Positions 1-8,361 of a stretch of DNA of 64,000 nt are shown piece by piece. Under the pieces are notes generated by a model. That model was not told where the DNA came from, searched no databases, and saw only the letters and a program-made list of their open reading frames with translations. How positions within the stretch are numbered: the stretch's first letter is position 1; each line of letters begins with the position of its first letter. The DNA comes from Verrucolacustris abundans (GTDB lineage Bacteria > Verrucomicrobiota > Verrucomicrobiia > Methylacidiphilales > Verrucolacustridaceae): positions 124,001 through 188,000 of the forward strand of contig OZ239145.1 of the NCBI GenBank assembly GCA_965194535.1, written 5' to 3'. The position numbers and the translations under genes were made by a program.

Positions 1-756
1 GAAGGCGGCTAGATGTTGGGATTCCCGGGCGGCTTTTTCGACCACGTACTTGTCGTAGTTTCCTCGGTACCGATGCAGTTTTGCTTGAGAGATTTCGACA
101 ATGGAGCCGACCAGTTGGTTGAGGAATTCGCGATCGTGGGAAATCATCAGGATGGCGCCTGGGTAGTTCCGAAGGTACTCCTGAAACCAGACAAGAGATT
201 CGAGGTCGAGATGGTTGGTGGGTTCGTCCAACAAGAGGAGATCGGGTTCTTGAACGAGGAGGCGGGCGAGGTGCGCACGCATGATCCAACCGCCACTGAG
301 GGCTTTGGCTTTACGGTTAAAATCGGAGTCGCGGAATGCGAGACCGCTAAGAATTTGTTTGGCCCGGGGTTCGAGTTGCCATCCGCCCAGTTCCGTGAAG
401 GTATCGAGGGCTTCGTGGTACTCTGGGTCTTCGAGAGTGCCGGCGGCTTCATGTCGTTTGATCGCTTGTTGGACGCGGGACATTTCTGGGGAAGTAGCGC
501 AGGCCAGTTCGAGAATTGTTTCATCGCCAGCGGGAGCGGACTCTTGGGGGAGAAACCCAAGAGTGATATTTTTTTCGAGAGTGACGCGGCCTTCGTCTGG
601 AGATGCCTCGCCTAAGATGAGTGAAAAGAGGGTGGATTTTCCTGCTCCGTTTGGGCCGACAAGACCGATTCGGTCTTCGCGGTTGATTTGGAGAGAAACA
701 TCACTGAAGAGCGTGCGACCTGCGAAAGATTTACTGAGTTGAGAGAGAGTAAGCAT
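1..756 (-). CDS. ABC-F family ATP-binding protein (partial, 3' end off the window)
   Basis: This is the first 252 residues of a soluble ABC ATPase of the ABC-F type, a family with two fused nucleotide-binding domains and no membrane part that mostly acts on ribosomes. Visible are Walker A GPNGAGKST (residues 34-42), the signature LSGGW (153-157), Walker B LLLLDEP (173-179) followed by TNHLD, and the H-loop ISHD (His207). The ATG is at 756-754. The gene runs off the left edge, so the linker and second ATPase domain cannot be seen. It is the last visible gene of a minus-strand run after folE2 and the TauE permease, 24 bases from the latter. The exact subfamily (Uup, EttA, YbiT or other) cannot be decided from this half. 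Confidence 0.93.
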   Translation of the reverse strand, partial: MLTLSQLSKSFAGRTLFSDVSLQINREDRIGLVGPNGAGKSTLFSLILGEASPDEGRVTLEKNITLGFLPQESAPAGDETILELACATSPEMSRVQQAIKRHEAAGTLEDPEYHEALDTFTELGGWQLEPRAKQILSGLAFRDSDFNRKAKALSGGWIMRAHLARLLVQEPDLLLLDEPTNHLDLESLVWFQEYLRNYPGAILMISHDREFLNQLVGSIVEISQAKLHRYRGNYDKYVVEKAARESQHLAAF

Positions 757-780
757 GAGAGAAGGGCGCCGAAGGGGAGA

Positions 781-1530
781 CTAGATCTTTCCTGTGGCCC
801 GAAGGAGAGTGTGCGCGCTGACAACGATGAGAAGAATTCCCACAAGTCGCATCATGATCTTCGCGGGCAGGATTTTGCAAAGTTTGGCCGCAAAAGGAGC
901 TGCGATGACTCCTCCCAGAATCAGTCCTGCGATCAGGGGAAGATTTTCTAACTTCAAAAAGAAAAAGAAGGTCAGGGCTTGGCTGAGGGTGACAAAGAAT
1001 TCGGCCATATTGACGGAACCGATCACGTAGCGGGGTTGGTGGCCTTTTGCGAGGAGGGTGGATGCGACGACAGGGCCCCAGCCTCCGCCACCGACCGCGT
1101 CGAGGAATCCTCCTGTTAAGGCGAGGGGGATGGCTTTGGCGGGCTCGGGTGTAATGGAGATCGGCTTGTGGTTAGAGCGGTAAAGGATGTAGGCCCCCAT
1201 CAGGATGAGATAGGCGCTGATCCAGGGTTTGAATTTTTCTCCCGGAAAGTTGGAGAGAATGTACGCGCCCGTAACGCCTCCTAGGACTCCCGGGATACAA
1301 AGTTCGAGAAAGAGGGTTTTGTTAACGTTCTGGTGGAAGAGATGGCTGATGCCACTGACGCCTGTAGTAAAGATTTCTGAGACTTTGACGCTGTAGCTGA
1401 CGAGAGCGGGGGCAGTGCCAAGGGCTAAGAGAAAGGAGGAGCAGGTGACACCGTACGCCATGCCGAGGGTGCCGTCGACGATCTGACCCGCGAGGCCGAC
1501 AAGGATGGAAAGCAGGAGATCGTGGGTCAT
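781..1530 (-). CDS. TauE/SafE (DUF81) family membrane permease
   Basis: A 249-residue polytopic inner-membrane protein. Several long hydrophobic segments and the family's twofold repeat are visible: the opening VGLAGQIVDGTLGMAYG motif is echoed mid-protein by LTGGFLDAVGGGGWGPVV. TauE/SafE proteins are thought to export or import sulfite, sulfoacetate or other small organosulfur anions, but many members have no tested substrate and nothing here names one. ATG at 1530. It lies 64 bases after folE2 and 24 bases before the ABC-F gene on the same strand, so the three may be cotranscribed, although their roles do not obviously connect. Confidence 0.88.
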   Translation of the reverse strand: MTHDLLLSILVGLAGQIVDGTLGMAYGVTCSSFLLALGTAPALVSYSVKVSEIFTTGVSGISHLFHQNVNKTLFLELCIPGVLGGVTGAYILSNFPGEKFKPWISAYLILMGAYILYRSNHKPISITPEPAKAIPLALTGGFLDAVGGGGWGPVVASTLLAKGHQPRYVIGSVNMAEFFVTLSQALTFFFFLKLENLPLIAGLILGGVIAAPFAAKLCKILPAKIMMRLVGILLIVVSAHTLLRATGKI

Positions 1531-1594
1531 AGCGAAAGAGTAAACAGGGTTAGGGATTGTGCTGAAGGGAAAAGTGCAGGATGACGCAGGGGAA

Positions 1595-2392
1595 TTACCC
1601 GCGTTCGATCATTGCGTACGCACTGTGATTATGGATGCTTTCGAAATTCTCGGCTTCCACGCGGTACCACTGGATGTCGGGATGAGCGTCGCATTTGAGG
1701 GAGACGGCACGGACGAGGTCCTCGACAAAAACGGGATTATCATAGGCCTGTTCGGTCACGTGTTTTTCGTCGGGCCGTTTGAGGAGAGAAAAAATTTCGG
1801 AGCTGGCACAGGATTCGACCAGCGCAACAAGATCCTCGATCCACACGGTTTTGCCGAAGGTAACCTCGAGACGGACGAGGCCGCGCTGATTATGGGCGCC
1901 CCGTTCGCTGATGGCCTTGCTGCATGGGCAGAGAGTGGTGACGGGAACTGTGACAGCGACTTTGAAGCGGAGATCTTTTCCATGGAGGGTGGCATCGAAG
2001 TGGATTTGATAATCCACTAGGCCTGGGGAGGCAGTGACGGGAGCTTTTTTTTCTATGAAGTAGGGAAAGTCCAGTTCGAGGTGAGCGGAGTCGGCTTGAA
2101 GGCGTTGTTGAAGGGCACGAAGGATGGCGGGGATACTTTCGACATGGATGAGGCTGCCGTGTTCTTGGAGGACTTCGAGGAACCGACTCATGTGGGTTCC
2201 TTTGAACTGGTGGGGGAGGTCGACTGCGAGAGCGATTGTTGCGACAGTATTTTGTGTGGCGTGGGCCCGGTCGCGGACGACGATGGGGTAGCGGAGGCCT
2301 TTGACGCCGACCTTATCGATCCGGAGGTTTCGGGTATCGGGGGAAGATTGGGTATCGTGAAGGGAGTGGGGCTGGGTTGGGGTCTTTTTCAA
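1595..2392 (-). CDS. folE2: GTP cyclohydrolase FolE2 (type IB)
   Basis: FolE2 converts GTP to 7,8-dihydroneopterin triphosphate, the first step of tetrahydrofolate (and in some bacteria queuosine) synthesis. The 265-residue length fits the family. The family core with CPCSK and ERGAHNQRG is present near residues 150-170, carrying the conserved active-site cysteine and histidine. FolE2 enzymes accept metals other than zinc and are often used when zinc is scarce; no clear Zur box was seen upstream. The start is TTG at 2392 (LKKTPTQ), since the nearest upstream ATG is out of frame. It is first in a minus-strand run and diverges from aroB across a 352-base gap. Confidence 0.93.
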   Translation of the reverse strand: MKKTPTQPHSLHDTQSSPDTRNLRIDKVGVKGLRYPIVVRDRAHATQNTVATIALAVDLPHQFKGTHMSRFLEVLQEHGSLIHVESIPAILRALQQRLQADSAHLELDFPYFIEKKAPVTASPGLVDYQIHFDATLHGKDLRFKVAVTVPVTTLCPCSKAISERGAHNQRGLVRLEVTFGKTVWIEDLVALVESCASSEIFSLLKRPDEKHVTEQAYDNPVFVEDLVRAVSLKCDAHPDIQWYRVEAENFESIHNHSAYAMIERG

Positions 2393-2744
2393 AGCATGTC
2401 TACTTTAACCGAATCTCGCTTCTGGGCAAAGTGCAGGGATTTGGATTTCGACCTCTGACCCCGCATTTCAAAAGTGCCCATGTAAAGCCTTGGTTATCAG
2501 CTTTTTGCAAAACCTCTGACCCAACAGAAGTGATTGATAGCCAATGCTTTATAAGGCTATTTTTGATTATGACATGTAACCCTCCCGTATTCATGAGGGG
2601 GGATGTAGGAAGGAAAGTAGCGAACCCTTTTGCGACTTGGTCAGTTTAATACTTTATGCAGGGGTTGAGCGTAGCTGGATGGGTGTGGAAATTGACCCAA
2701 ATGGGCGACTTGTCCCGCCCTAGGGATGGCATAAAAAGGGTTTT
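2393..2744. promoter_or_regulatory. divergent folE2/aroB intergenic region, no gene seen
   Basis: This is the only gap above 300 bases in the window. It must hold the promoters of folE2 (minus) and aroB (plus). An 11-base word, ACCTCTGACCC, occurs twice (2451-2461 and 2512-2522). On the plus strand there are four possible stem-loops: ATAGCC/GGCTAT with a T tract (2537-2564), CCCTC/GAGGG (2580-2599) flanked by ACAT/ATGT, GGGCG/CGCCC (2703-2720), and an A/T stem around the aroB start (2731-2746). No convincing protein-coding frame or known riboswitch core was recognised. Confidence 0.5.
2537..2564 (+). terminator. possible intrinsic terminator or attenuator in the aroB leader
   Basis: Perfect 6-bp stem ATAGCC (2537-2542) and GGCTAT (2555-2560) with a 12-base loop, followed directly by TTTT (2561-2564). 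The shape is that of a weak Rho-independent terminator reading right. It sits upstream of aroB in a divergent gap, where no plus-strand gene needs ending, so it would terminate a leader or short RNA. The stem is short and the T tract is only four bases, so chance is possible. Confidence 0.3.
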
Positions 2745-2746
2745 AT
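2731..2746 (+). promoter_or_regulatory. A/T hairpin enclosing the aroB ribosome site and start codon
   Basis: ATAAAA (2731-2736) can pair with TTTTAT (2741-2746), leaving AGGG, the only Shine-Dalgarno-like sequence, in the four-base loop. The aroB ATG (2745-2747) begins inside the right arm. Such a fold could lower initiation, but with only A-U pairs it is weak. A second stem, GGGCG/CGCCC (2703-2720), lies just upstream. Confidence 0.3.
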
Positions 2747-3833
2747 GAGCGTCCAGCGAGTAAAGGTCAAATCGAGTTCAGGAGTGTACTCTGTTTATGT
2801 TGGGGACAAGGTGTTGCCCCAAGGGTTGCAGGCTCATTTACCGGCCAAAGTGCCCGTGGCGATGCTGGTGGATGAGGGAGTGGCAGCACTTCCGCTGACT
2901 TTGGCAATTTTTGCATGGCTTGAGAAGCGGGCCTCGCGAGTGGTGCGAGTCAGAATTTCAGCGGGGGAACGGTCGAAGTCGGTTGAGGAGTATGGTCGTG
3001 TGGTTCGGCAGTTGGCGGGTGCTGGGTTGACACGGGATGGGTGGATTGTGGCGGTGGGGGGTGGAGTGACGGGAGATTTGGCAGGATTTGTCGCAGCGAC
3101 TTTTTTGCGCGGGTTACCCGTGATTCAGATTCCGACTACGGTGGTCGCGATGGTGGACAGCAGTGTGGGTGGAAAAACGGGGATCGATCTGCCTGAGGGG
3201 AAAAATTTGGTTGGGGCGTTTCATCCTCCTAGAGCTGTGATTGCGGATTTGCGCTGGTTGGAATCTTTGCCGTTGGCAGAAAAGCGGGCCGGAATGGCAG
3301 AAGTGTTGAAGTACGGAATGATCGCAGATTCGAAACTCTTTGGTTCTCTGGCGAAGGGACCACCTCGGTCGATGAGAAAGGTGGTGAAGAGATGTGTGGA
3401 GATCAAAGCCAAGTTGGCGGGTGAAGACGAAATGGATCTCAAAGGAAAGCGGGCTCTGCTCAATTTCGGTCATACGGTGGCCCATGGATTGGAGGGAGTC
3501 GTGGGTTATGAAGGCTTGCGGCATGGGGAGGCTGTGGCGATCGGAATGGTGGTGGCAGCTCATCTCTCTGTGAAGGCGCGGCGCCTCAAAAAGAGGGCGG
3601 TGGAGAAGCTCAAGGCCGCACTTCATGCCCACGGATTGCCTGTGACGCACCCCGAACTGCGTTGGGATCGTTTGTCTCCCGTCATGGCTAGGGACAAAAA
3701 GGCCACGACCCAAGGTATCCGTTGGGTTCTTTTGAAAAAGATTGGAAAGGCGGATCTGGTGACGGGGGTGACGGAGAAAAAGATTCAACTGTCACTGGAG
3801 GAGGTGAGGGAGGGAAAACTTCCCAAGGGATGA
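2745..3833 (+). CDS. aroB: 3-dehydroquinate synthase
   Basis: AroB uses NAD+ and a divalent metal to turn DAHP into 3-dehydroquinate, the second step of the shikimate pathway that feeds aromatic amino acids, folate and, here, menaquinone through chorismate. The 362-residue length is typical. Diagnostic blocks are the NAD-binding GGGVTGDLAGFVAATFLRG, the PTTVVAMVDSSVGGKTG segment, and FGHTVAHGLE and LRHGEAVAIGM with metal-binding residues. ATG at 2745. It overlaps dprA by ATGA. Chorismate from this pathway is the substrate of MqnA, encoded at 57582. Confidence 0.97.
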   Translation: MSVQRVKVKSSSGVYSVYVGDKVLPQGLQAHLPAKVPVAMLVDEGVAALPLTLAIFAWLEKRASRVVRVRISAGERSKSVEEYGRVVRQLAGAGLTRDGWIVAVGGGVTGDLAGFVAATFLRGLPVIQIPTTVVAMVDSSVGGKTGIDLPEGKNLVGAFHPPRAVIADLRWLESLPLAEKRAGMAEVLKYGMIADSKLFGSLAKGPPRSMRKVVKRCVEIKAKLAGEDEMDLKGKRALLNFGHTVAHGLEGVVGYEGLRHGEAVAIGMVVAAHLSVKARRLKKRAVEKLKAALHAHGLPVTHPELRWDRLSPVMARDKKATTQGIRWVLLKKIGKADLVTGVTEKKIQLSLEEVREGKLPKG

Positions 3834-4924
3834 CGCGGACGGAGGCCTATCTCATTCTCAATGCCCTGCGTTTGGTGGGGCCGGTGAGGGTGAGAAAGTT
3901 ACGGGAGGTGTTGGGTGGAGTGGAGGGAATCGTGGGCATGGCCTCCTCGAAGCTGGCGGGAGTGGAAGGGGTGGGTCAGGCGGTGGCGGAATCGATTCGG
4001 GGGTGGGAGAAGAGTTTTGATCTAGGGGCTGAGTTAAAAAGAATTTCAGAACTAAAATTGAAGGTGGTGGATTGTGAGGATCCTTTATATCCGTCACTCT
4101 TGCGGGAAATTCATGACCCGCCGATGGTGCTCTACTATCGGGGTAATATCGAAACGGTACGGGGGGCGTGTTTGGGAATTGTGGGAACCCGAGAGGCCAC
4201 GGGATATGGAATCGAGCTGGCAAAAAAATTAGGGTATCAGTTGGCCTATGCAGGAATTGGGGTGGTCAGTGGGTTGGCGAGGGGGATCGATACCGCAGCG
4301 CATCAGGGGGCGTTAGCGGCAAAGGGCAGAACGGCAGGCGTGTTGGGCTGCTCGATGGATCAGATGTATCCTGCAGAGAACCGATCTTTGGCGGACAAAA
4401 TGGTCGAAGAGGGAGGTTGTGTGATGAGTGAGTTTTGCCTGGGGACGGCTCCCGATCGGCAAACGTTTCCGATGCGTAATCGGATTGTGAGTGGTTTGAG
4501 TAAAGGCGTTCTGGTGATTGAGGCCGCACGGGCCAGCGGAGCCATGATCACAGCGAAGCAGGCGTTGGAGCAGGGCAGACAGGTATTTGCCGTGCCAGGA
4601 AGGATCGATCATCCGCAGTCAGGGGGGTGTCATCAGTTGCTCAAAGATGGGGCCCGACTGGTGGAATCGGTGGAGGATGTTTTGGCGGAATTTGAATTTT
4701 TGATTCCTCGGGGGGAGATGCCTGTGCCTGTTGCACCCCAGGGAAATTTAGGAGAAGAGGAAAAAAAGGTGTTGGAGGGTTTGGGTCGTGAGGAGATGCA
4801 TATGGACGCTTTAACGCGAAAATGCGGGTTGCCTTCGCCAGTGGTGTCCGCCACCCTTTTGAAGCTTGAACTCAAGCATCGGGTGCGACAAATGCCCGGT
4901 AAGTACTTTACCCGTATAGATTAA
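3830..4924 (+). CDS. dprA: DNA-processing protein DprA
   Basis: DprA binds incoming single-stranded DNA during natural transformation and loads RecA. Visible are an N-terminal helix-hairpin-like segment, then the Rossmann core with GIVGTREATGYG, SGLARGIDTAAHQGAL and FAVPGRIDHPQSGGCHQL, and a C-terminal winged-helix-like tail (DALTRKCGLPSPVVSATLLKL). The ATG at 3830 overlaps the aroB stop as ATGA and gives 364 residues. The frame is open further upstream, but that extension lies inside aroB and is low-complexity. With comF (41488) it hints that the cell may be competent, although both genes are also common in cells never shown to transform. Confidence 0.95.
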   Translation: MTRTEAYLILNALRLVGPVRVRKLREVLGGVEGIVGMASSKLAGVEGVGQAVAESIRGWEKSFDLGAELKRISELKLKVVDCEDPLYPSLLREIHDPPMVLYYRGNIETVRGACLGIVGTREATGYGIELAKKLGYQLAYAGIGVVSGLARGIDTAAHQGALAAKGRTAGVLGCSMDQMYPAENRSLADKMVEEGGCVMSEFCLGTAPDRQTFPMRNRIVSGLSKGVLVIEAARASGAMITAKQALEQGRQVFAVPGRIDHPQSGGCHQLLKDGARLVESVEDVLAEFEFLIPRGEMPVPVAPQGNLGEEEKKVLEGLGREEMHMDALTRKCGLPSPVVSATLLKLELKHRVRQMPGKYFTRID

Positions 4925-4927
4925 CAT

Positions 4928-7423
4928 ATGGCGAAAAAACTGATCATCGCAGAGAAGCCGAGCGTGGCCAATGATTTGGCCAGGGTGCTGACTGGGTTTA
5001 AGAAGGAGGGGGAGTATTGGGAATCGGATACTTTTGTTCTGAGTTCGGCGATTGGGCATTTGATTGAGCTGTGTAAGCCGACGGAGTACGGAAAGGGAAA
5101 AGGAAAGTGGAGTTTTGAAAGTCTGCCTCTTTTGCCTGAGGAGTTTAAGTTGAAGGTGATTGAGCGGACGGCACCCCGGTTTGAGGTTTTGAAGAAATTG
5201 CTGAAGAGGAAGGATGTGACAGGGGTGATCAATGCATGCGACGCGGGTCGGGAGGGGGAACTGATTTTTCGTTACGTGATGGAAGCGGCTGAGTGCAAAA
5301 AAAAGGTGCAGAGACTTTGGTTGCAATCGATGACGCCGGCATCCGTACGCGAAGGTTTCACGAAGTTACGCAAAGAGGAGGAGATGGAGCCTTTGCTGGA
5401 TGCGGCCAAATCACGCTCGGAGAGTGATTGGTTGGTGGGAATCAATACCACGAGGGCTTTAACGGCACTGAATTCGAAGGGGGGTGGATTTTTTCTGACT
5501 ACGGCAGGGCGAGTTCAAACACCGACCCTGAGCATTTTGGTGGAGCGGGAGAAACAGATTCGGGCTTTCGTCCCAAAGGAATTCTGGGAGGTGCACGCCA
5601 CGTTTGGAGCCAAAGCAGGAGAGTATGAGGGAAAGTGGTTTGACGAGAAGTTAGCCGATCAGAAAGTTTCGGAACGAGGAGCGGAGCAAAGGCCTGAGCG
5701 TTTGTGGAATCAGAAGAGTGCCGAGAAGATTGTGGCTGAGTGTAAGGGAAAGAGTGGTGAGGTGCATGATGAGAAGAAGCCTTCCCGCCAACTGTCTCCG
5801 CTGTTGTATGACTTAACGAGTCTACAACGGGAGGGAAATAGCCGTTTTGGTTTATCGGCCCGTCGGACCCTACAGATTGCTCAAGCCCTTTACGAAAAGC
5901 ATAAAGCGATTACGTATCCGCGTACCGATTCCCGTTATTTGCCTGAGGATTATTTAGGGGTGGCGCAGTCGACGCTTGAGAATTTTAAAGGCAGTGAGTT
6001 TGGGGAGTTTTCAGAAACCGTGCTGAAAAAGGGGTGGCTGAAGCCGACCAAGAGAATTTTCAACACGGCTAAGGTCAGTGACCACTTTGCGATTATTCCG
6101 ACCCAGCAGATTCCAGCCAAGTTGGATGAGATCGAGATGAAGGTGTATGCAGCGATTGTTCGGCGGTTTATCGCGGTATTTTATCCTGAGGCCATTTATG
6201 AGGTTACGAATCGGATCACAAGGGTGGAGGGGCATGCCTTTCGCACGGACGGAAAAATTCTGAAAGAGGCAGGTTGGTTGGCTGTGTACGGAAAGGAGGC
6301 AGCGGAGGAGGGTGGAGGCGAGGAGGGTAAGTTGCTGGTTCCTGTGGTGGAGGGGGAGAAGGTTAAAACAGTGGCGATTTTGGCGGAGGGTTTGCAAACG
6401 AAGCCACCAGCACGAATGACAGAGGCGACGCTTCTGAGTGCCATGGAAGGAGCAGGAAAAACGTTGGATGATGATGCGTTGCGGGAGGCAATGGGAGAGC
6501 GGGGGTTGGGCACGCCTGCCACGCGCGCGGCCACCATCGAGACACTGATCTCGGAGGAGTACGTGCGTCGAATCGGACGGGAGCTAGTGCCGACAGCGAA
6601 GGCGTTCGGATTATTTGAGACGCTGGACGCTTTAGGGATTGAGATTTTGCAATCCCCCGAGATGACAGGGGAGTGGGAGTACAAGTTGAAGGAGGTGGAG
6701 CATGGACGGATGAAGAGGGAGGAGTTCATGCGAGAAATTCAGAAGGTGACTCGGGACATTGTGGAAAAGGCGCGGGTTTTCCAAGACAAGGATCACGTGC
6801 TGCGTAAGTTGGATTTCAAGGACCCGCAAACGGGCCAGGAGTTTGAGGAGACTTTACGAGAGTATCGCACATTGGATCAGCAGTACGCGGTGCGAAAGGT
6901 TTTGGCAGGGCGAAGAATTGAGGCTCACGAATTTCTGGAATTGTTGCAAAAGGGTACGATGGGATTAGTGGATGGATTTCGGAGTCGCTTGGGAAGGCCT
7001 TTTTCTGCCGGTCTTAAATTGGGGGAGGGTCGAAAGATCGAACTGGTGGTGGGGGAGGAGGAGGGAACTTTGGATTTCACAGGACAAGAGCCGCTGGGTC
7101 AGTGTCCCGCGTGCAGTGGGAAGATGTTCATGAGTCAACTTCGGTATGTCTGTGAGCATAGCGTTGCAAAGCCAGCAACGTGTACGTTCAAAGTTTCGAA
7201 AAAGATTCTAAATCGCGATATCACCGTTCCTGAGGTGCAGGACCTTCTCAAGAATGGAAAGACGGCCCTATTGGAAAAGTTTATTTCCAACAAGACAAGG
7301 CGACCCTTTTCTGCATTTCTGATGTGGAAAGACGGGAAAGTCTCTTTTGACTTTCCGCCTCGCGAACCGCGCAAGCCCAAGAGCGCCAAAACGGCCAAAG
7401 CCCGGGCGAGCGCGGCGGCCTGA
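4928..7423 (+). CDS. topB: DNA topoisomerase III-like type IA topoisomerase
   Basis: Type IA topoisomerases pass single strands and resolve recombination or replication intermediates. The 831-residue protein opens with the TOPRIM motif IIAEKPSVA (Glu8) and has DAGREGEL (Asp105 onward). The catalytic tyrosine is Tyr330 in TYPRTDSRYLP. After the core (to about residue 600) come C-terminal topoisomerase repeats: two GRPFSAGLKL / RRPFSAFLMW blocks and a cysteine cluster, CPACSG...CEH...C, that may bind zinc. The tail is Lys/Ala/Arg-rich. It starts three bases after dprA with no clear Shine-Dalgarno sequence. The start of the sequence resembles TopB, not TopA, so topA should be elsewhere. Confidence 0.93.
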   Translation: MAKKLIIAEKPSVANDLARVLTGFKKEGEYWESDTFVLSSAIGHLIELCKPTEYGKGKGKWSFESLPLLPEEFKLKVIERTAPRFEVLKKLLKRKDVTGVINACDAGREGELIFRYVMEAAECKKKVQRLWLQSMTPASVREGFTKLRKEEEMEPLLDAAKSRSESDWLVGINTTRALTALNSKGGGFFLTTAGRVQTPTLSILVEREKQIRAFVPKEFWEVHATFGAKAGEYEGKWFDEKLADQKVSERGAEQRPERLWNQKSAEKIVAECKGKSGEVHDEKKPSRQLSPLLYDLTSLQREGNSRFGLSARRTLQIAQALYEKHKAITYPRTDSRYLPEDYLGVAQSTLENFKGSEFGEFSETVLKKGWLKPTKRIFNTAKVSDHFAIIPTQQIPAKLDEIEMKVYAAIVRRFIAVFYPEAIYEVTNRITRVEGHAFRTDGKILKEAGWLAVYGKEAAEEGGGEEGKLLVPVVEGEKVKTVAILAEGLQTKPPARMTEATLLSAMEGAGKTLDDDALREAMGERGLGTPATRAATIETLISEEYVRRIGRELVPTAKAFGLFETLDALGIEILQSPEMTGEWEYKLKEVEHGRMKREEFMREIQKVTRDIVEKARVFQDKDHVLRKLDFKDPQTGQEFEETLREYRTLDQQYAVRKVLAGRRIEAHEFLELLQKGTMGLVDGFRSRLGRPFSAGLKLGEGRKIELVVGEEEGTLDFTGQEPLGQCPACSGKMFMSQLRYVCEHSVAKPATCTFKVSKKILNRDITVPEVQDLLKNGKTALLEKFISNKTRRPFSAFLMWKDGKVSFDFPPREPRKPKSAKTAKARASAAA

Positions 7424-7455
7424 AAACTCACACGATCGAGGCAGCCGACCCCAAG

Positions 7456-8361
7456 TTGGCTGCTTTTTTGAGGCATTTGGCGGAGGAGCGAGGTTTATCG
7501 GCCCACACTGTTCGTAACTATCGGCAGGTGTTGGAAGAGTTTCAGAAAAAACGAAAGGGTAGTTGGGAGGAGGTGGGGGAGGCGGAGTGTCGTGCATACC
7601 TTCACGGGTTGGCGGGAGAGGGGCGTCATGGGCCAGCCTCTGTTCGATTGCGATTTTCGGCTTTGCGGACTTTTTTTCAGTGGATGCAGTCTCGAGGAGA
7701 AAGAGTGGATAATCCAGCTGCGGGTCTGCGGTTACCCCGGCCTCGTAAAAGTTTGCCACGGTTTTTGAGTGAGGAGCAGATGGCGAATCTTTTGTCGGCA
7801 CCTTGCCGTCTGTTGGAAAAAAAACCATGCAAGGCGGCGGGTCGGAAAGAGCCTGCATGGTCGAGGTGGCGGGATGCAGCTCTTTTGGAACTGCTTTATG
7901 GAACAGGGTTGCGTTTGGGTGAAGCGCTTAGCCTCTCGTGGAAAGCCTTTCATGAGGAGGGGAAGCGAACTCTGAAAGTGAGGGGAAAGGGCGGGAAAGA
8001 GAGACTTGTGGTGTTGGGAGAAGCGGTACGTGAGGGTATGGCTAAGTATTTGGAAAAGTTGCCTGCTGGATGGAGGCGGGAAGCGGGTCCTGCCTTTTTG
8101 GGGCCGAGGGGGGAACGTCTGTGTGCGCGAGTATTTCAGAGGAATCTAAAAGAGTACTTGGCCGAGGCGGAGTTGGATCCCTCTCTAACTCCGCACAAGT
8201 TGCGGCACAGCTTTGCAACCCATCTGCTCGCGCGGGGTGCAGATCTGCGGGCGGTCCAAGAGCTGTTGGGGCACGCGAGGCTAACGAGCACAGAAATTTA
8301 CACGAAGGTGACTACGGAGAGATTGCGTGGGGCCTATGGAAAGGCGCATCCCCGAGCATGA
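7456..8361 (+). CDS. xerC: XerC/XerD-type tyrosine recombinase
   Basis: A site-specific recombinase of the kind that resolves chromosome dimers at dif. It has an N-terminal SAM-like core-binding domain (AFLRHLAEERGLSAHTVRNY) and a catalytic domain with all expected residues: Arg in GTGLRLGE, Lys in RGKGGKERL, HKLRHSFATHLL, GHARLTSTEIYTKV with the nucleophilic Tyr. The frame given begins at TTG (7456), which trims the first helix. A CTG at 7420-7422 overlapping the topB stop (CTGA) would add 12 residues (LKTHTIEAADPK) and match the usual family N-terminus better. There are no mobile-element features around it, so a housekeeping XerC or XerD is likelier than an integrase. Confidence 0.93.
   Translation: MAAFLRHLAEERGLSAHTVRNYRQVLEEFQKKRKGSWEEVGEAECRAYLHGLAGEGRHGPASVRLRFSALRTFFQWMQSRGERVDNPAAGLRLPRPRKSLPRFLSEEQMANLLSAPCRLLEKKPCKAAGRKEPAWSRWRDAALLELLYGTGLRLGEALSLSWKAFHEEGKRTLKVRGKGGKERLVVLGEAVREGMAKYLEKLPAGWRREAGPAFLGPRGERLCARVFQRNLKEYLAEAELDPSLTPHKLRHSFATHLLARGADLRAVQELLGHARLTSTEIYTKVTTERLRGAYGKAHPRA

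Noticed and set aside
13..615. Long plus-strand open frame at the left edge
   Set aside because: It is antisense to the ABC-F gene, whose Walker and signature motifs are clear on the minus strand.
2461..2744. Small coding frames in the folE2-aroB gap
   Set aside because: Short frames (about 60-90 codons) have no ribosome site and no family likeness.
3722..3829. Upstream extension of dprA
   Set aside because: Low-complexity Gly/Asp/Lys stretch inside aroB; the ATGA overlap start is better.
7456..8361. Tyrosine recombinase as mark of an integrated element
   Set aside because: Neighbours are housekeeping genes, and no att repeats or phage genes are seen.
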